DNA of 64,000 bases from Bettongia penicillata ogilbyi (GCA_023548195.1 JAJHZJ010000013.1:2675001-2739000), one strand, 5' to 3'. Positions 30,916-43,079 are shown, counted from the stretch's first letter. A program made the numbers and translations. Notes: generated from the sequence alone by a model not told the origin.

Positions 30916-30954
30916 ACTTCACTTAATTAAAGCACTAATATTTGAGGTTAAGCA

Positions 30955-31175
30955 CATAACGGATGTCAGACTTGTCTTGGAATCAGAAAGATCTGGGTTC
31001 AACTACAGCCTCTGATATATATTAGGTATGTGGCCAGGAGCAAGCCCTTAGACCTCTCAGTGTCCCAGACAGCTCTCCAAGACTCTAAGTTATAGACTAG
31101 GTCCTTATCTGCTTTGGTGGAAAGAGGTACCACATTAAGAGATCCTTATACAGAAGAAATTAGAAGGACCAAGTG
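30955..31175 (+). mobile_element. tRNA-derived SINE (family of 15882-16107)
   Basis: 'cttggaatcagaaagatctg', 'cagctctccaagactctaag', 'ttatagactaggtccttatc' follow the family order. Confidence 0.6.
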
Positions 31176-31874
31176 AATTAAAACTGTGTAATGATGAATG
31201 AATGAATGAAAAGCATTTACTAAGTAATTTCTATGTGCTAGGCACTGAGAATACAACAACAGAAGTGAAGACAGTTACTGCTCTCAAAGATCTTACATTA
31301 TAATAGGGGGACACAAAACATATAGGGGAGTGATGGCCAGGAACATTTTGGCTTCAGAAGGTTTAGGAAGTGGTAGTATGGATTTAATTATGATTCCAGC
31401 ACAGGGAAGCAGGAAAGATACCTGTGGCAAGGTGGTGGGTGGGTGGTCATGGCAAGATAGTTGTTGAGAAGATAGCAGGAGAGTAAAATGAAGGATGGCT
31501 GGAGCGGTGAGTCTGATATAGTGGATCACACGTGAGCCATTCATTAACTAGAACCACAAGGACCCTAGGGTAGGAGTCCCACAGTTGAAAAGGTTGAGTC
31601 TGTGAGGCCATGTGTGGTTTCTAGGTCCAGGTGGCAAAGAATTTGGCAATTAATCAATGACACAAGGTCCATTTATTCAATTGGGTCTTTTTCTAATTTT
31701 ATTATAGTAATGCTCCTATCTCAGGCCTACATTAGCAGGGGAAAGTGCAGTGTTTATAGAACTTTCTTATGAATCTCCAAGAATTTTCGAGTTGGTTGCA
31801 TGTTAGAGATTATTAATTCCAAACCCATAATTTTACACATGGGAAAAATAAAGCCAGTGCAAGGGAATTAATCA
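31176..31874. other. Dispersed-repeat copy, possible MITE remnant, otherwise unassigned
   Basis: 31185-31320 is a copy of the short dispersed repeat ('gcatttactaagtaatttct', 'cttacattataataggggg'). 31590-31660 contains 'gtgaggccatgtgtggtttc' and 'ctaggtccagg', like the MITE arm of 26112-26280. Confidence 0.5.
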
Positions 31875-32335
31875 TAGAACTTCAGATTGACCATCTGTGC
31901 CAATCAATACTCAAGGAGAATCTCCTTCATAACATCCCTAGCAAAAGTTCATCTGAGTTTTACTTAAAGACTTTTAGGTAAGGGGAAATCCATTACCTCC
32001 TGAAGCAGCCCATTTCACTTTTGAACAGCTATAGCTGTTTGGAAGTTTTTCTTTACATCATCCTGCCTCTCTATAGCTTACACCTGCTGTTCTCAGCTCT
32101 ATTTTCAAGGGCCAAACAGAACATGCCTAACTCCTCTTCCATCTAACAATCCTTCATATCTTTAAAGACAGCTATATGATGTCTTCCCTAAGTCTTATAT
32201 TTTCTAGGCTAAACATCCCAAGTCCTTTCAAATTATCTTTGTATGACATTCCCTAGTTCCCTCACCATCTTTGGAACTTGCTCTGGTTTGTTAATATCCT
32301 TCCTAAAATATGAGCTATCCAAGGTCATACAGTGA
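31875..32335 (-). mobile_element. CR1/L3 LINE 3' region
   Basis: Reverse-strand CR1/L3: on plus 'gcagcccatttcacttttga', 'ggaagtttttctttacatca', 'tttctaggctaaacatccca', 'atatccttcctaaaatatg'. Confidence 0.75.
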
Positions 32336-32594
32336 GTTAATAGCAAATTTCCAATCTAATTCCTCAGACTTTTGGGTACCTGTGGCCCTGGGGATAATAT
32401 TTTTTTGAAATAGTCCAGGTGGAAACCTTACTGTCATTTCAATAAATTTGTAACCTACACTAATAAACTTGGAGTTGAATGATCCAAATAATTGAAGTTA
32501 TTTTCCACTTTAACCAGAGTATTACATTCCCTCCCGCCCCCGAATGGTATAGAACAGTGTTTGAGTCACTTACTACATGAATCCTTTTCTGATT

Positions 32595-32800
32595 CACCTC
32601 CTTCCCCTAAGTGTTAGTGCCTCTCCCACCATATTTATTTAGTATTTGATTTTTACATGTTTGGTATTTGCATATTTGTTTGCATGTTGTATTCTCTGAT
32701 AGAAAGCAAACACCTTGAGTACAAGTATTTCTTTTGGTCTTTGTGTTTGCAGTGACACACACACAGTAGGTGCTTGTCAATTGGCATGTTGATTGACTGA
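32595..32800 (+). mobile_element. L2 LINE 3' end
   Basis: 'tgcatgttgtattctctgat' and 'cacacacacagtaggtgctt' with a 'gattgactgat' end. Confidence 0.65.
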
Positions 32801-32814
32801 TTTGGAATAAAAGA

Positions 32815-32985
32815 ATCTAGGAGTGAATCCTAGTTCTGGGACTTAGTACCAGGATGGATTTGATTAAGTCACTTAAACAGTAAGCTGTAGTTTCCATATC
32901 TGTAAAATGAGAGAACTGGACTAGATGATTTTCAACATCCTGTCTAGGTCTAAAACTTACTAACTCCATGATCCTATAATCTAAA
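32815..32985 (+). mobile_element. MIR SINE
   Basis: 'aatcctagttctgggactta', 'atatctgtaaaatgagagaa', 'ctggactagatgattttcaa'. Confidence 0.75.
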
Positions 32986-33535
32986 ACGCAGAGTAAACTG
33001 AAGGGATAGTTAATTGCAATGGGTATTATTGTTTGATTTTGAATTTGCTTTTGAGAAATGGTGCTAAGTTTCTAAATTCAATTTTTCCTTCTACTGTAAA
33101 TTTACCTAGAGACCTAAGTAATTGTTGCCTACCTGAACGGAAATAATAGTAGTAATTACAGCATATTACTGGGTAATCAAATTGCTGAAAGCATTTGTTG
33201 CCATTAGCTTAAAGTGATTTTATTAAGCTCCTATTAATTCAGAAGAGCAATATATCATAGTATTTGGCATAGCAATCCAACTAATAGCATAAATTCCATT
33301 TTACAGGGAAAGAGTTGAAAGGTAAAGCTAGGATTCTGAGCTATAGCTTTTCAATCAAGGATTTGAAATTTCTCAGTCTCATTCCTAACCTCCCTTTGGG
33401 AACTTTGCAATCTTGAACATTTTTGGTTTTTCTACTGGTAGAATAAAATCATGAGGCTGAAAGGTACTTTTAAGAATTCATGTACCATTTTCTGAGGTGG
33501 AGGAGGGAGGAAGACGTATTGCATCCATGTGGGGA
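32986..33535. other. Unassigned sequence
   Basis: AT-rich, with no identified repeat or gene. Confidence 0.4.
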
Positions 33536-33539
33536 ACTC

Positions 33540-33675
33540 AGTTCAGTCCACAATTAATATTCTTATAGAGTTGTCTGAGACATTGAGAGGTTAAGTGATT
33601 TGCTTCTGCTCATACAGAAGTAAGACTGAATTGAGGTCTTACCCACACCAAGGTTGGCCCTCGATCTACTATTCC
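33540..33675 (-). mobile_element. SINE fragment
   Basis: 'attgagaggttaagtgattt' and 'tgaggtcttacccacaccaa' resemble the minus-strand SINE family of 15882-16107, strongly diverged. Confidence 0.4.
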
Positions 33676-33889
33676 TTGATCTCTTTCATCTGAAGGAAGG
33701 TGTCCTCAGTTAATAAATATTTATTGTACACTTCCCATATGCAGTGTTTTAAGGTGTTTGTACTACTCTAGTCCTTATCCACTTTAGTGGTTTTTTTCCT
33801 TTAAATCTATCAACTCAGAGATCTTGAATTAGTTTACAAAACATTCATCAGCCTAACCTACAATCCTTGTTATAGTGAGGTTAAATCTG

Positions 33890-34140
33890 ATTCTAGAGAT
33901 CACAGGATAACCACAGCTCCATTGGAAGGAATCTCAGAGGCCAATTTTAGAGTCCTACCCTTGCGTAAACAAACAATCCTTCTATAACATCCCTGACAAA
34001 TGGCCATCCAGACTTCTTTTCCAGGAAGGAAGAAACTACTGCTTCTTAGGACAACCAATTCCACTCTTGGAACTTGTTCACTCTGAACTTGTGATTTCAT
34101 TACGGAAAATCATTACATGACACCCCAGTCTATAAGGTCC
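33890..34140 (-). mobile_element. CR1/L3 LINE fragment
   Basis: On plus: 'tggaaggaatctcagaggcc', 'tataacatccctgacaaatg', 'accaattccactcttgg', in the order of the CR1/L3 3' region reversed. Confidence 0.6.
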
Positions 34141-34159
34141 TGCCACAGATGCATATCTG

Positions 34160-34300
34160 GTAACTCACTTGTTACTTATTATGTTAAGTAACTGCCTGGG
34201 AGGCACTAAGAGCCGGGGTGACACAGGAAGTCTATTTCAGAAGCAGGACTTAAACCTAGGTCTTCCTGGCTCTAATGACTGTGCATTATTTACTATCTAT
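34160..34300 (-). mobile_element. tRNA-derived SINE (family of 15882-16107)
   Basis: 'aagcaggacttaaacctagg' and 'tcttcctggctctaatgact' on plus. Confidence 0.55.
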
Positions 34301-35398
34301 TTACATTTCATCCCACTTTTGGACAACTTTCTGTAGCCTGACCACATATAGAACTCTTTAAAAAATAGTAGTTTTAATTTTGTTCTTGTTAAACAGAACT
34401 TGGTAAACATCAACAAACACGAACATACACAAAGAACAGACACAAACTACACACAAAGAACAGAACCATATTGCATATAAAATCCCATAACTCCACACAG
34501 AGCTTTTATTTCTTTTCTAAATTATATTGTAAATTTAACATGCTAATTTCAAAGTTATCCTACTTGTTTATGACTCCTTCTGAACCTCCTGTTTTCTGTT
34601 CATTTTTTAAAAAAATGCTACAATGATCTTCTTTCCTTTCTTTTTTTGGGCATCACTTTCATCACTATCTTCCCATTCCTGTCAAATCCCTCTGCCCAGA
34701 TTAAAAATGAAAACAGAAACTTGTAAAAAAAAACAAGTATAATCAATCAAAACAAATCTACACATTGGCCATGTCAAAGAGAATGCATCTCAATCTGCAC
34801 TAGAGGACAGTTTCAATTTGTATTAACATTTTAAATTTTCTGCTGACTGACTTCTCTTTGGCTCATTCTTACATTTTTTTGGGCCACTTTTGATCATTTG
34901 TGTTTGATCATGTTCTCTCTCTATGCCTACATGCACAACTGATTTGGCTCTTTTGGCTAAAGTGGTCAGTTCAGTCAACCAGCCAGTCAATTCAGATTAA
35001 TGGATCAAACCCATTGTGGAGGCCTCTCTAAGGCTTTATAATTTTTCAGTAATCTCTCTGTGTAGGGAAGCTGCATGCTATGGATGAACATTTTTGAGAA
35101 TGAAGGTGCACATTACATAATAAAGTATTATTATTGTTGTATTCATGTATATATTTTTCATTATATGTTGTTAACATTTTTAATATAAATTCAGTTATAT
35201 ATTGCTGTCCATAATATTATATATGAAACATATATTAAAATTAATTTTTACTCAGCTCAAATTGGAATCTATTCATTAGAATGGAACAGAATAAAGCTGA
35301 AATTCATGTTACCTGAACTAAGTTTCTTGATATTTAAATCATTTATTTACATAATGGGCTTTTTAGAACTACTTAAAGGGTATCCCGGTTATACTTTT
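34301..35398. other. Unassigned; probable old L1 3'UTR on the minus strand
   Basis: 34540-34840 ('ctcctgttttctgttc', 'cacattggccatgtcaaaga') resembles marsupial L1 3'UTR read backwards, but I cannot place its ends. 34410-34465 has a short direct repeat of 'cacaaagaacaga'. The rest is AT-rich. Confidence 0.4.
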
Positions 35399-35429
35399 TG
35401 GTCTCTTTACATATGAAACATTATATACT

Positions 35430-35510
35430 TGTATTATATACGTATATGTATATATGTATTATATATATATACATGTATGTATATATGTATTATATACATG
35501 TATTTATGTG
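35430..35510. repeat. TATA/TATG compound microsatellite
   Basis: Alternating TA with CATG/ATGT interruptions. Overlapping Tyr/Ile/Met frames are artefacts. Confidence 0.9.
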
Positions 35511-36230
35511 TTTGTGTGTCTATTGTTTTGCAAGAGTTTTGTTTTTTTTTTGCTTTTGCATTATATCACAATATCTATATTGGTCTTTTCCAAATATCAT
35601 TATGTAGATTTTAAATGTTTCTCAACCATTTTACTCTAATTCAACTCTGGCACCCTTTCAGAGACAAAGAACAAAGGATGGGAAACCTGTAAATATTCAT
35701 TTAAATATGGGTCCAGTGAGCTTTCTTCCAATTTCTTTCTTCACATTTTAGGCTGGTGGTTCCAAAATTGTATTTGAGGAAGCTGTGGTGTGTCTTGTGA
35801 TGTGAAGAAATGTTCTACGAGAAACTGCTTTCCTTCTTAAAATATTTAGAGTACTAATGGTTAAATAAATACCTATAGATAGTTTAAAAAACTATGTGAT
35901 TCATAGCACCTTATGCCCCTTTCTTGAGTCAATACACATTTATTATAACAGACACTGTGCTGAGCAATGGGAATACAAACACTAGTGAAAAAGAGACCAA
36001 GAGTGGGAGGTGGGGTGGAGAAAGGAAGGGGAGAAAGGACCTGGAGAGTTAGGAGGAGAGCTGGGAGAGGAATGAAGAATGACTTTCTTTCCTCAAAATG
36101 GAAGTTCCAGGAGAAGAGGAGCTACAATGGCAGAGAGATCTTCTAGCATGAGAAGGCAGTTTAGCTTTGGTGGCAAAATACCATCAGGAGCAGAGGTAGG
36201 AAAGGAGTAACAGATGGATGATCTGGGTCA
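35511..36230. other. Unassigned sequence
   Basis: 35925-36000 resembles the short dispersed repeat ('gacactgtgctgagcaatgg'). The purine-rich stretch 36000-36060 has no other feature. Confidence 0.4.
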
Positions 36231-36231
36231 A

Positions 36232-36325
36232 GGATGGGGAACCTGCAGCCTCAAGGTCACATGTGGCCTTCTAGGTCCCTTTGATTGAATCCAAACTTCG
36301 CAAGTTCCCCACCACGTTCCCCACC
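36232..36325. mobile_element. Palindromic MITE, partial copy
   Basis: 'ggggaacctgcagcctcaag' and 'tcacatgtggccttctaggt' match one arm of 26112-26280, with a short right end 'cgttccccacccctgg'. The centre is deleted. Confidence 0.75.
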
Positions 36326-36762
36326 CCTGGCTCTGGGTAGTTCTTCAAAATGAGGTTCCAGGAGACTGGAACTGATGGGAGGAGGGGACCACAGGTTCAT
36401 AGTGATCTTTTACCATTATGGTATCATCATGGTAGCAACAGAAAGGGGGAGGGTAACCACATAAGACTTGAAGTTTATTTTGCATTTTTATTATCAGTCT
36501 GGGGGAATGTAGTTTTAAGATTCAAGTTAAACTTCTGATCATTGTTTCTTAATTGGGAAAGGAGGACTCCAAGTTTTATATCCAAGGCTTGACTCCCTTC
36601 CAAATCCAATCTAATAAACATTTATTAAGCATCTATTATATAATAAGTGCTGAGGATACAATTAATAAAAAAGAAAGATAACCCCTGACCCCAATGGAGC
36701 TTACAATCTAATGGGAAAGCGGAGAGAAAACACACCAAAGGAGATGGGAAAGACAGGGAGAC
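36326..36762. other. Unassigned, with a dispersed-repeat copy
   Basis: 36600-36730 is a copy of the short dispersed repeat ('aataaacatttattaagcat', 'gagcttacaatctaatggg'). The rest is unknown. Confidence 0.45.
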
Positions 36763-37001
36763 TAGCTCAATCATTTCAGACTCTTTGTGACCCCATTTGG
36801 GGTTTTCTTGGCAAAAGATACTGGAGTGGTTTGCTATTTCCTTCTCCAGCTCATTTGACAGATGAGGAAACTGAGGCAAATAGGATTAAGTGACTTGCCC
36901 AGACAGCTAGTAAGTGTCTGAGGCTGGATTTGAATTTAGGAAGATAAAAGTCTTCCTGACTCCATGTTCAGTGCTCTATACATAGAGCCACCTAGTTGCC
37001 A
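36763..37001 (-). mobile_element. Mar1 CORE-SINE, full length
   Basis: On plus: 'tgtgaccccatttggggttt' (tail), 'agatgaggaaactgaggcaa' and 'gagccacctagttgcc' (head). Confidence 0.9.
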
Positions 37002-37139
37002 TAATGAACATTAGCAAATAGTGAAGAAACTGTTCTATATGGCAGACAAAATGTTCTGAACCATAGCAAAGTCCTACAGAATTACGATCTTGGCAACACT
37101 GCATCATTTCTTTTGGCTATCATATAGCACTGTCAACTC

Positions 37140-37815
37140 ATATTGGGGCTTCAGTCTGCTAAAATCCCCAGAACTTTTTCAGATAAAATTTCACCTATGA
37201 CTTCCTCATACTGTACTTGTGAAACTGATTTTTCGAACATAAATCTAAGGCTTTGCATTTATCATTACTAAAAGTTCATCTTGTTAGATTCAGCCAAATC
37301 TTTAAAAATGATGATGATGACAACAGCTAGTATTTTAGTGTTTTAAAGTTTGCAAAGCACTTCACAAATATCCTATTTTATTCTCACAACAATCCTGAGA
37401 TATGGGTGGTATTATTATTCCTAGCTTACAAATGAGGAAACTGAGGCAAGCAGTAAAGTGACTTGCCCAAGGTCACATGGCTAGTAAATGTCTGAGGTTG
37501 GATTTGAACTCAGGTCTTCTTGACTCTAGGACCAGTTGTTTTTATCCATTGTAGCACCTAGCTGTTTTATAGTTTATCAAGATCTTTTTGGTCCCAATTC
37601 TATCATCTAGCAGGTCAACTCTGTCCCCCTACCTTAGTGTCATCTGCAAATCTGGCAATCGTGCTGTCTCTACTGAAGTCATTGATAAAAAGTATGCAGC
37701 CAAATATAGAACCCTGGGGCACTACACTTCTTCCAAGTTGGCCCAGAACCACTAATTACTGCTCTTTGGATCTCATCATCCAGTCAGTTCCAACTCCATA
37801 CGCTATGCTATTGTT
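37140..37815 (-). mobile_element. CR1/L3 LINE, reverse-transcriptase region with uninterrupted FADDTK
   Basis: The minus strand of 37568-37815 encodes VPQGSIFGCIL and, at 37633-37650, FADDTK, the catalytic box of the CR1 reverse transcriptase. 37140-37290 is the next coding part, separated by a THER1 insertion (37291-37567). Frame breaks occur, so it is inactive. This copy lacks the 125-128-base insert seen at the same box in 12783 and 54667. Confidence 0.75.
37291..37567 (-). mobile_element. THER1 SINE
   Basis: On plus: 'aaagtttgcaaagcacttca', 'ctcacaacaatcctgagata', 'aaatgaggaaactgaggcaa', 'gcacctagctgt'. Splits the CR1/L3 copy. Confidence 0.85.
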
Positions 37816-37817
37816 CA

Positions 37818-38090
37818 GCCCAGTGGTTTCCAAAGTGAGGCATGAATACTCTATGGGATGTCCAGGATAATGTGATGGGGAATGGTAAGGAAATGTTAGC
37901 ATTTTTATTTCCATTTATTTTTATCCTTAAAAAGAAACTAAGCTTCATTAATATTTAATATCTGGATTGACAGTTGTGTCCACTTTTGGTCTATGTCAGA
38001 TGGTCATATGTCAAATACCATGCACAAAGTATCCCGAGGAAAGTGTAGAAATTCCATGATGTGAGAGGGTTGAGAATGGCACTTTGCACT
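37818..38090. mobile_element. Putative non-autonomous hAT-like element
   Basis: Starts 'cagtggtttccaaagtgagg' and ends near 'gagggttgagaatggcac', whose reverse resembles 'ttctcaaccc' hAT ends. Its 3' half ('ctatgtcagatggtcatatg', 'gtatcccgagga') recurs at 43820-43895. Target duplications were not found. Confidence 0.5.
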
Positions 38091-38427
38091 CTGTAAAGGA
38101 AGGTTTCCATTTGGATTTATCTTTGTTTCTACGCTGCAAAGAACCTTTGCATATAGTAGGTGCCTGTTGGGTTGTACTGGACTACTTATTAGCCTATTAT
38201 TCTAATTTGGGTCCAGAAATTATGGATTAATTCACTCATGCAATAAATAAGATATCTAAAGCACTTTGCAAACCTTAAAGGTAATCTATAAATATTATTT
38301 TTAATCTTCAGTCTTACTTACCAGTCACACTTACCAGTGTGACATTGAGCAAGTCTCTTCTTAACTTCTAATTTTAGTTACTTATATGTAAACTGGGTGG
38401 GGGGAGGCTGTCTCTGGATGGACCTTT
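38091..38427. other. Unassigned, with old SINE remnants
   Basis: 38245-38305 looks like a THER1 end ('aaagcactttgcaaacctta'), and 38330-38400 like MIR. Otherwise nothing. Confidence 0.4.
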
Positions 38428-38656
38428 CTGAAGCTAAGTGCAGTGCAGTCAGGAAGATTCATCTCCTGAAGTTCAAATCTGGCCTCAGACACTTACTATG
38501 ATCCTGGGCAAGTCACTTAACTCTGTTTGCCTAAGTTTCCTCATCTGTAAAATGAGCTGGAGAAGGAAATGACTAACTACTCCAGTCTCTTGACCAAGAA
38601 AAGCCCAAACGAGGTCATGAAGAGTCAGATACTATTGAAAAATGACTGGACAACAA
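38428..38656 (+). mobile_element. Mar1 CORE-SINE
   Basis: 'gttcaaatctggcctcagac', 'gggcaagtcacttaactctg', tail to 'gactggacaacaa'. Confidence 0.85.
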
Positions 38657-38687
38657 GCACTTAACCAATGTGACCTTGGGTAAGAGA

Positions 38688-39022
38688 TGTAGCGGGAGGC
38701 CCGCGTCCTTACATGGCTCAGTGATGTGGTTGAAAGAAAAGAGTCATGGGAGGTGGGAAAAGATAGACCAGTTCTGTTTATTGATCTGAGGGTTAGGGTT
38801 TATATACTCGGCTCCTGTCCCAGTGATTAAATCAGTCTTAAATCTAGTAAATCTATTTTACATATCCCTTTTTTTCTGTAATTCTCTTGTTTGTCTCACA
38901 GAGACAACAACATCTGGGGGCATGGAGAGCCATTCCAGATGATAATGAGCATAGTCTCCAAGAATAGTTTCCCCAAGGTCTATCCTGATCTTGTCAACTG
39001 CACTCCACCCTGGCCCTCAACA
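38688..39022 (-). promoter_or_regulatory. ERV long terminal repeat (3' LTR)
   Basis: 335 bases reading TG...CA on the minus strand. A TATATAA box (38800-38806) is followed about 20 bases later by AATAAA (38777-38782), the order expected for U3 promoter then polyadenylation. A purine tract lies directly upstream in minus sense (39023-39038), as a polypurine tract does before a 3' LTR. No second LTR is seen. Confidence 0.65.
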
Positions 39023-39679
39023 ATTCCCCCTTTCTTTTGTTGTGACTGGAGATAGGGTACTCAGGTTTGAAAAGCTTACCCAAGAGAGGGAAGGCACCCA
39101 TGAATAGGTGGCCATACAGAGAAACAAAGGGATAGAGATAATAAAGCTATGAGCCAAAGGAACAGGGATGCAAAGGGATTTGTATTAGCAACATAATCTC
39201 AAATCACTTGCACCTTCCTTGGAGTCAAGATTTCCCTTGGAGGCCTGGTCTATAAATTATATATAGAGGTATTATAATGGACAGAAGTAACACCAATGGA
39301 AATGAACTTACAATCATATCTTATGAGCAATCTTGTTTCAAAAACGTCAGTTTTGTTTCCCACCACCACAACAGTTTCCCTTAAAGTATCCATTAAATTG
39401 TATGTGAAGCCAATGTTTCCACAAAGCTTATAATGTCTAAAATAATGCAACTTATACATCTTTTCTGTCTTACTTTCAACATTAACTGATTAAAAGTTTG
39501 ATCAGATACAGACAGATACCAGCCTTCACTTTTGATAGGCATTACAGCAAACCCAGGACACATAATTACAGATTTAATGCTAGTGTTAACTATATGAAAA
39601 CCAACATATTCAGTGATAGTACAATTAAAACATGTTATTTCCCAATCACAAAAGCAAAAAGTACAATTAAAGCATGTTA
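38688..39679 (-). mobile_element. Degraded endogenous retrovirus, 3' end only
   Basis: 3' LTR plus about 650 bases of internal sequence on the minus strand. Open stretches (39250-39459; part of 39393-39815) show Cys-containing, hydrophobic segments that might be an envelope remnant, but I cannot assign them. The 5' part and 5' LTR are missing. It interrupts a MIR (left piece ends 'gaccttgggtaaga' at 38686, right piece resumes 'aagtctgttcttaac' at 39681). A near-perfect 20-base repeat lies at about 39619 and 39661. Not functional. Confidence 0.55.
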
Positions 39680-39795
39680 TAAGTCTGTTCTTAACTTCTT
39701 CCAACCTTAGTTCCTCATATGTAAAATGATGATGCTGGACTAGTAGGCCTCTAACGAAGGACTTCCTTAGCTCTAAATCTATGATTCTATAACTG
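39680..39795 (+). mobile_element. MIR SINE, right part
   Basis: 'tcatatgtaaaatgatgatg', 'ctggactagtaggcctctaa' and 'ctctaaatctatgattctat' complete the MIR whose first part ends at 38686. Confidence 0.65.
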
Positions 39796-42050
39796 ATGCT
39801 AGGAAAAAACTCCAATTGCCAGTGATTGCTAATATACTCAATCAGCAGGGGTGGATGTCATTATTTAGAGTCCCTGGGGAAAAATATAGCACAAAATAAA
39901 GCCCCTTTTTAACAGACAAAAGAAACTGGTTGGAAGTGGTGAGGATTGGAAGGAGGAGGGTCCTACCTTGGAGGCAGATGTGTTTTCCATGTATTTTGTC
40001 ACAAGGCCATGGATCAAAAACTAAATCAATAAAAATGAAGCACTTTCTCAATGAATGAGGCACCTTTCTCAATGCGTTAACTGCTGTTTCTGATTAGGGG
40101 TTGAAACATCCTGGGCTGATGGAATAATGAACACTGCTCTGGTAGTGTGCATGACAGGAAATTGAGCCATCATGCTTCTCAACTATTATTTCTGCACTTT
40201 CTCCAAGTTGTAAATCCATCAAATATGAAAAAGAGGTGTATAAGTTGTACAAAGTGGGAGGAGGAGGAGTTTCCCCCCACACTCCAGGGTTTACCCACAA
40301 ATATTCATTCTCTAAAATGAAAACATCTGCTTTTAAATCAAGAGGTCATTTTAGGTTGAGAGTTGAGTTGGGTTTAGGTTTGTATGAAAGCACCAGATTT
40401 CTTCTCCTTGATTCTTTCAGCCAATGGAAGTAGTTGTTTTGCTTTTTATTTTTAGAAGAACTGTTGGTGATCAAATAACTAAAACTAAAATATAACCATG
40501 TTTAGGACAAACATTATAAAAATTGTATAAATCATATCATATCATATCAAAACCCTGACCACTGTCAAAAAAGAGACTTCAGGATCCAATGGATAGTTGA
40601 AGAATGCAATTCAATCTTACTTTTTCACTTTGCCAATTTTATAGCACTTCATTTAAAATGGAGTCTCTAAAGAATCAATTCAAATTAGTTTTACAATTTT
40701 CCCTCAAGAATTTGCTTTAAAATAAATTGAATTGGAGCATGTGACACAATGAGTAAGCATAAAATTAATGTTAACTAGTTTGAAGGAAAACTTCTTGTAT
40801 TACAAAGGCAAATAATCTCATAGGACTGGGATAAAAATAGTCTTTGAGTTGTTGCTTTAACATTGGACAAAACATAGTTGGAGTTGTTAAAAAAGATTTA
40901 GGACATTTTTCTCCTGATATGATGGACAAGTATCACTTATGTTGGGTACTTGAATTAGGGTCACTCAGTATAAATATTTGAATTAGGGCTACTGGTGGGA
41001 GTTTTAGGATGAGAAGGAGCCTTGATTTATTCCCCTGTCCTCTGTGTCAATTTTTATATTTGGCGGCAAAACCTCTTCAAACCCATTGATTATATGGTAA
41101 GTCAGTGTTTACTTCAGGGAGTGAAAAAAGAAAATCTCATGCAAAAGACTTTTATTAAACCAAGATTTATTAAAGAATATTCTATATGGCTAGCTGAGAA
41201 TTCAGCAAAATTGGAGATAGGAAAGGTGCTGTCACCTCCCAACTCTGCACAGATATTGAAGTAATCACTTGGTAGCACTGAAGTTGACTTCTTAGCTTTC
41301 CGTTTTTGTATAGAAAAAGTTCCACTTTTCACATGTGTTAGGGGTGATTCTTTGTTTTTTGGGTGTGGTAGTGTCTGGCAAGGTTTTATTTGTTGTTTCT
41401 ATTTTTAGAGCTATACCTGGGGATCATTGAGCCTGATGATGCCAGATTGACCTCACGTATGCAAACCATGTATTTTACCATGCAGAAGGACACTTAATCT
41501 TCAGGAACTCAACCATTCCAAGTAATTGATGTCAATATTTAATCAGATGAGAAGTTGGTGGGGTAGTTTGAATCCTTACTTTTCTTATGTGAATTTGGTT
41601 TTTAAAAACCCCAACAAATAGCTATAGAGAAACTTATCTAAACTTTATTGTAGCCTGCTGGGGGGATAGGGGAAGGGGGGAAAAAGAACAAAGTAAAAAA
41701 GTACACAGGAGAGAACAAAAGAACTCACAAAGAAGCAAAGAAAAGATGGACAATTTTCAATGCAACAAATATGATTCATCGTATAGGCTTTCTTGAAATG
41801 AAAATTTATTGTTATATAATTTGAATCTTCTCTTATATTCTGCTATGCACCTGACATGGTTTTTTCCTTTTTAACTTTGTATTTAAGTTTCAATATTTAA
41901 GTTTATGATATAGTCTTGGTTCTTTATTCTATATTTCTGTTCTTGTGTTTGAGTCGAAAATAAAATTATAAATAAATAAATGAGATTTCTCTTTCTAAAA
42001 ACAAACAAACAACAAAACTTGGTATCTCATTGATGATCATGAACCTGTGT
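39796..42050. other. Unassigned, probably unique sequence
   Basis: About 2.2 kb with no nameable repeat. 41650-41710 is G/A-rich, and 41951-41984 ends in an AATAAA-rich run that could be the tail of an unidentified plus-strand retroelement. Frames at 41022-41332 oppose each other and lack any family features. Good ground for conserved non-coding comparison. Confidence 0.4.
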
Positions 42051-42190
42051 AAGGAACCATTCCAACAGAATAGAAACTCTTCTTGGTAGGAACTGTTTCA
42101 TTTTTGTCTGTGCATCCCAGGGCTTATCCCAGGGTTGAAATATGTTAGATGATTAGTAAATACAAGTTGAATTGATGCCTTTGGACCTGT
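42051..42190 (+). mobile_element. L2 LINE 3' terminus, diverged
   Basis: 'ctcttcttggtaggaactgt', 'gtgcatcccagggcttatcc', 'agtaaatacaagttgaattg'. Confidence 0.5.
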
Positions 42191-42489
42191 AAGGACCATA
42201 TTATTAATAAACATATAGATAGACCTTGTCTCAGTGAAAGATGTTTGTATTGTGTAGGTACCACCCACTGCAGCTACATAATGAAGTGATAGAAGTCCCT
42301 ATTTTTCTCTGCTTTGAATTATGGCACTCTGTTTTTAAATGCTGCTTAAAATGGACAGCTTAGCCAATCATCTTCTTTACTAACTTATTTACTTTTAATG
42401 ATGTTCTGAAGACATGAAGGCCACACCTTAAGATCTTATCTTCCAGAGATCTACCCTAAGATGCATTTTCTAAAGTGGAGATGGAAGGG

Positions 42490-42985
42490 AACAAGCCCTT
42501 ATTAAGCATTTTCTATGTGCCAAGAACTGTGCTGAATGCTTTATAAATATCTCATTTGATCCTTACAACAACCCTGAGAGGTAGATGCGGTTATTATTCC
42601 CATTTTACAGCTGAGGAAACTGATGTGGGGACCCTAGGCCCAGCACTCTGCACCATTTAGCTGTCTAAAAATGGGGGCTGTTTATATAAGCCAAACTTAA
42701 TATAATAATAATAGCACTTGTATAGCTCTTACTATAGTAAGCACAGTGTCAAGGACTATGCTAAGTACTTGACAATTATTATCTTGTTTTGTCCTCACAA
42801 CAATCCTAGGAGGTAGGAGCTATTATTACCCCCATTTTATGGATGAGGAAACTGAGGCAAGTAGAGGCTAAGTGACTTGCTTAACTTAGGGTCACACAGC
42901 TAGAAAGTGTCTGAGGCTGGATTTGAACTCAGATCTTTCTGACTTCAGGTCTAGAGCTCTATCCACTATACCACCTAGCTGTCTG
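42490..42985 (-). mobile_element. Two THER1/MIR SINEs in tandem
   Basis: 42490-42680 and 42695-42985 both read reversed THER1 ('ttacaacaaccctgagaggt' and 'tcacaacaatcctaggaggt'; both with 'gaggaaactga' and 'tagctgtct'). Confidence 0.8.
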
Positions 42986-43079
42986 GGAAAATGAAGGCTG
43001 CTTATATAAGCCAATCTTATAGTCAGTATAGTATTACTCAGTTAAGAGTTAGAGGGAAACTCAGAGGTCATCTAAGGTA

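Noticed and set aside
39393..39815. 140-codon minus-strand frame as a complete envelope gene
   Set aside because: Its beginning lies in a MIR, and the rest is short and unassigned; at most a remnant within the ERV fragment.
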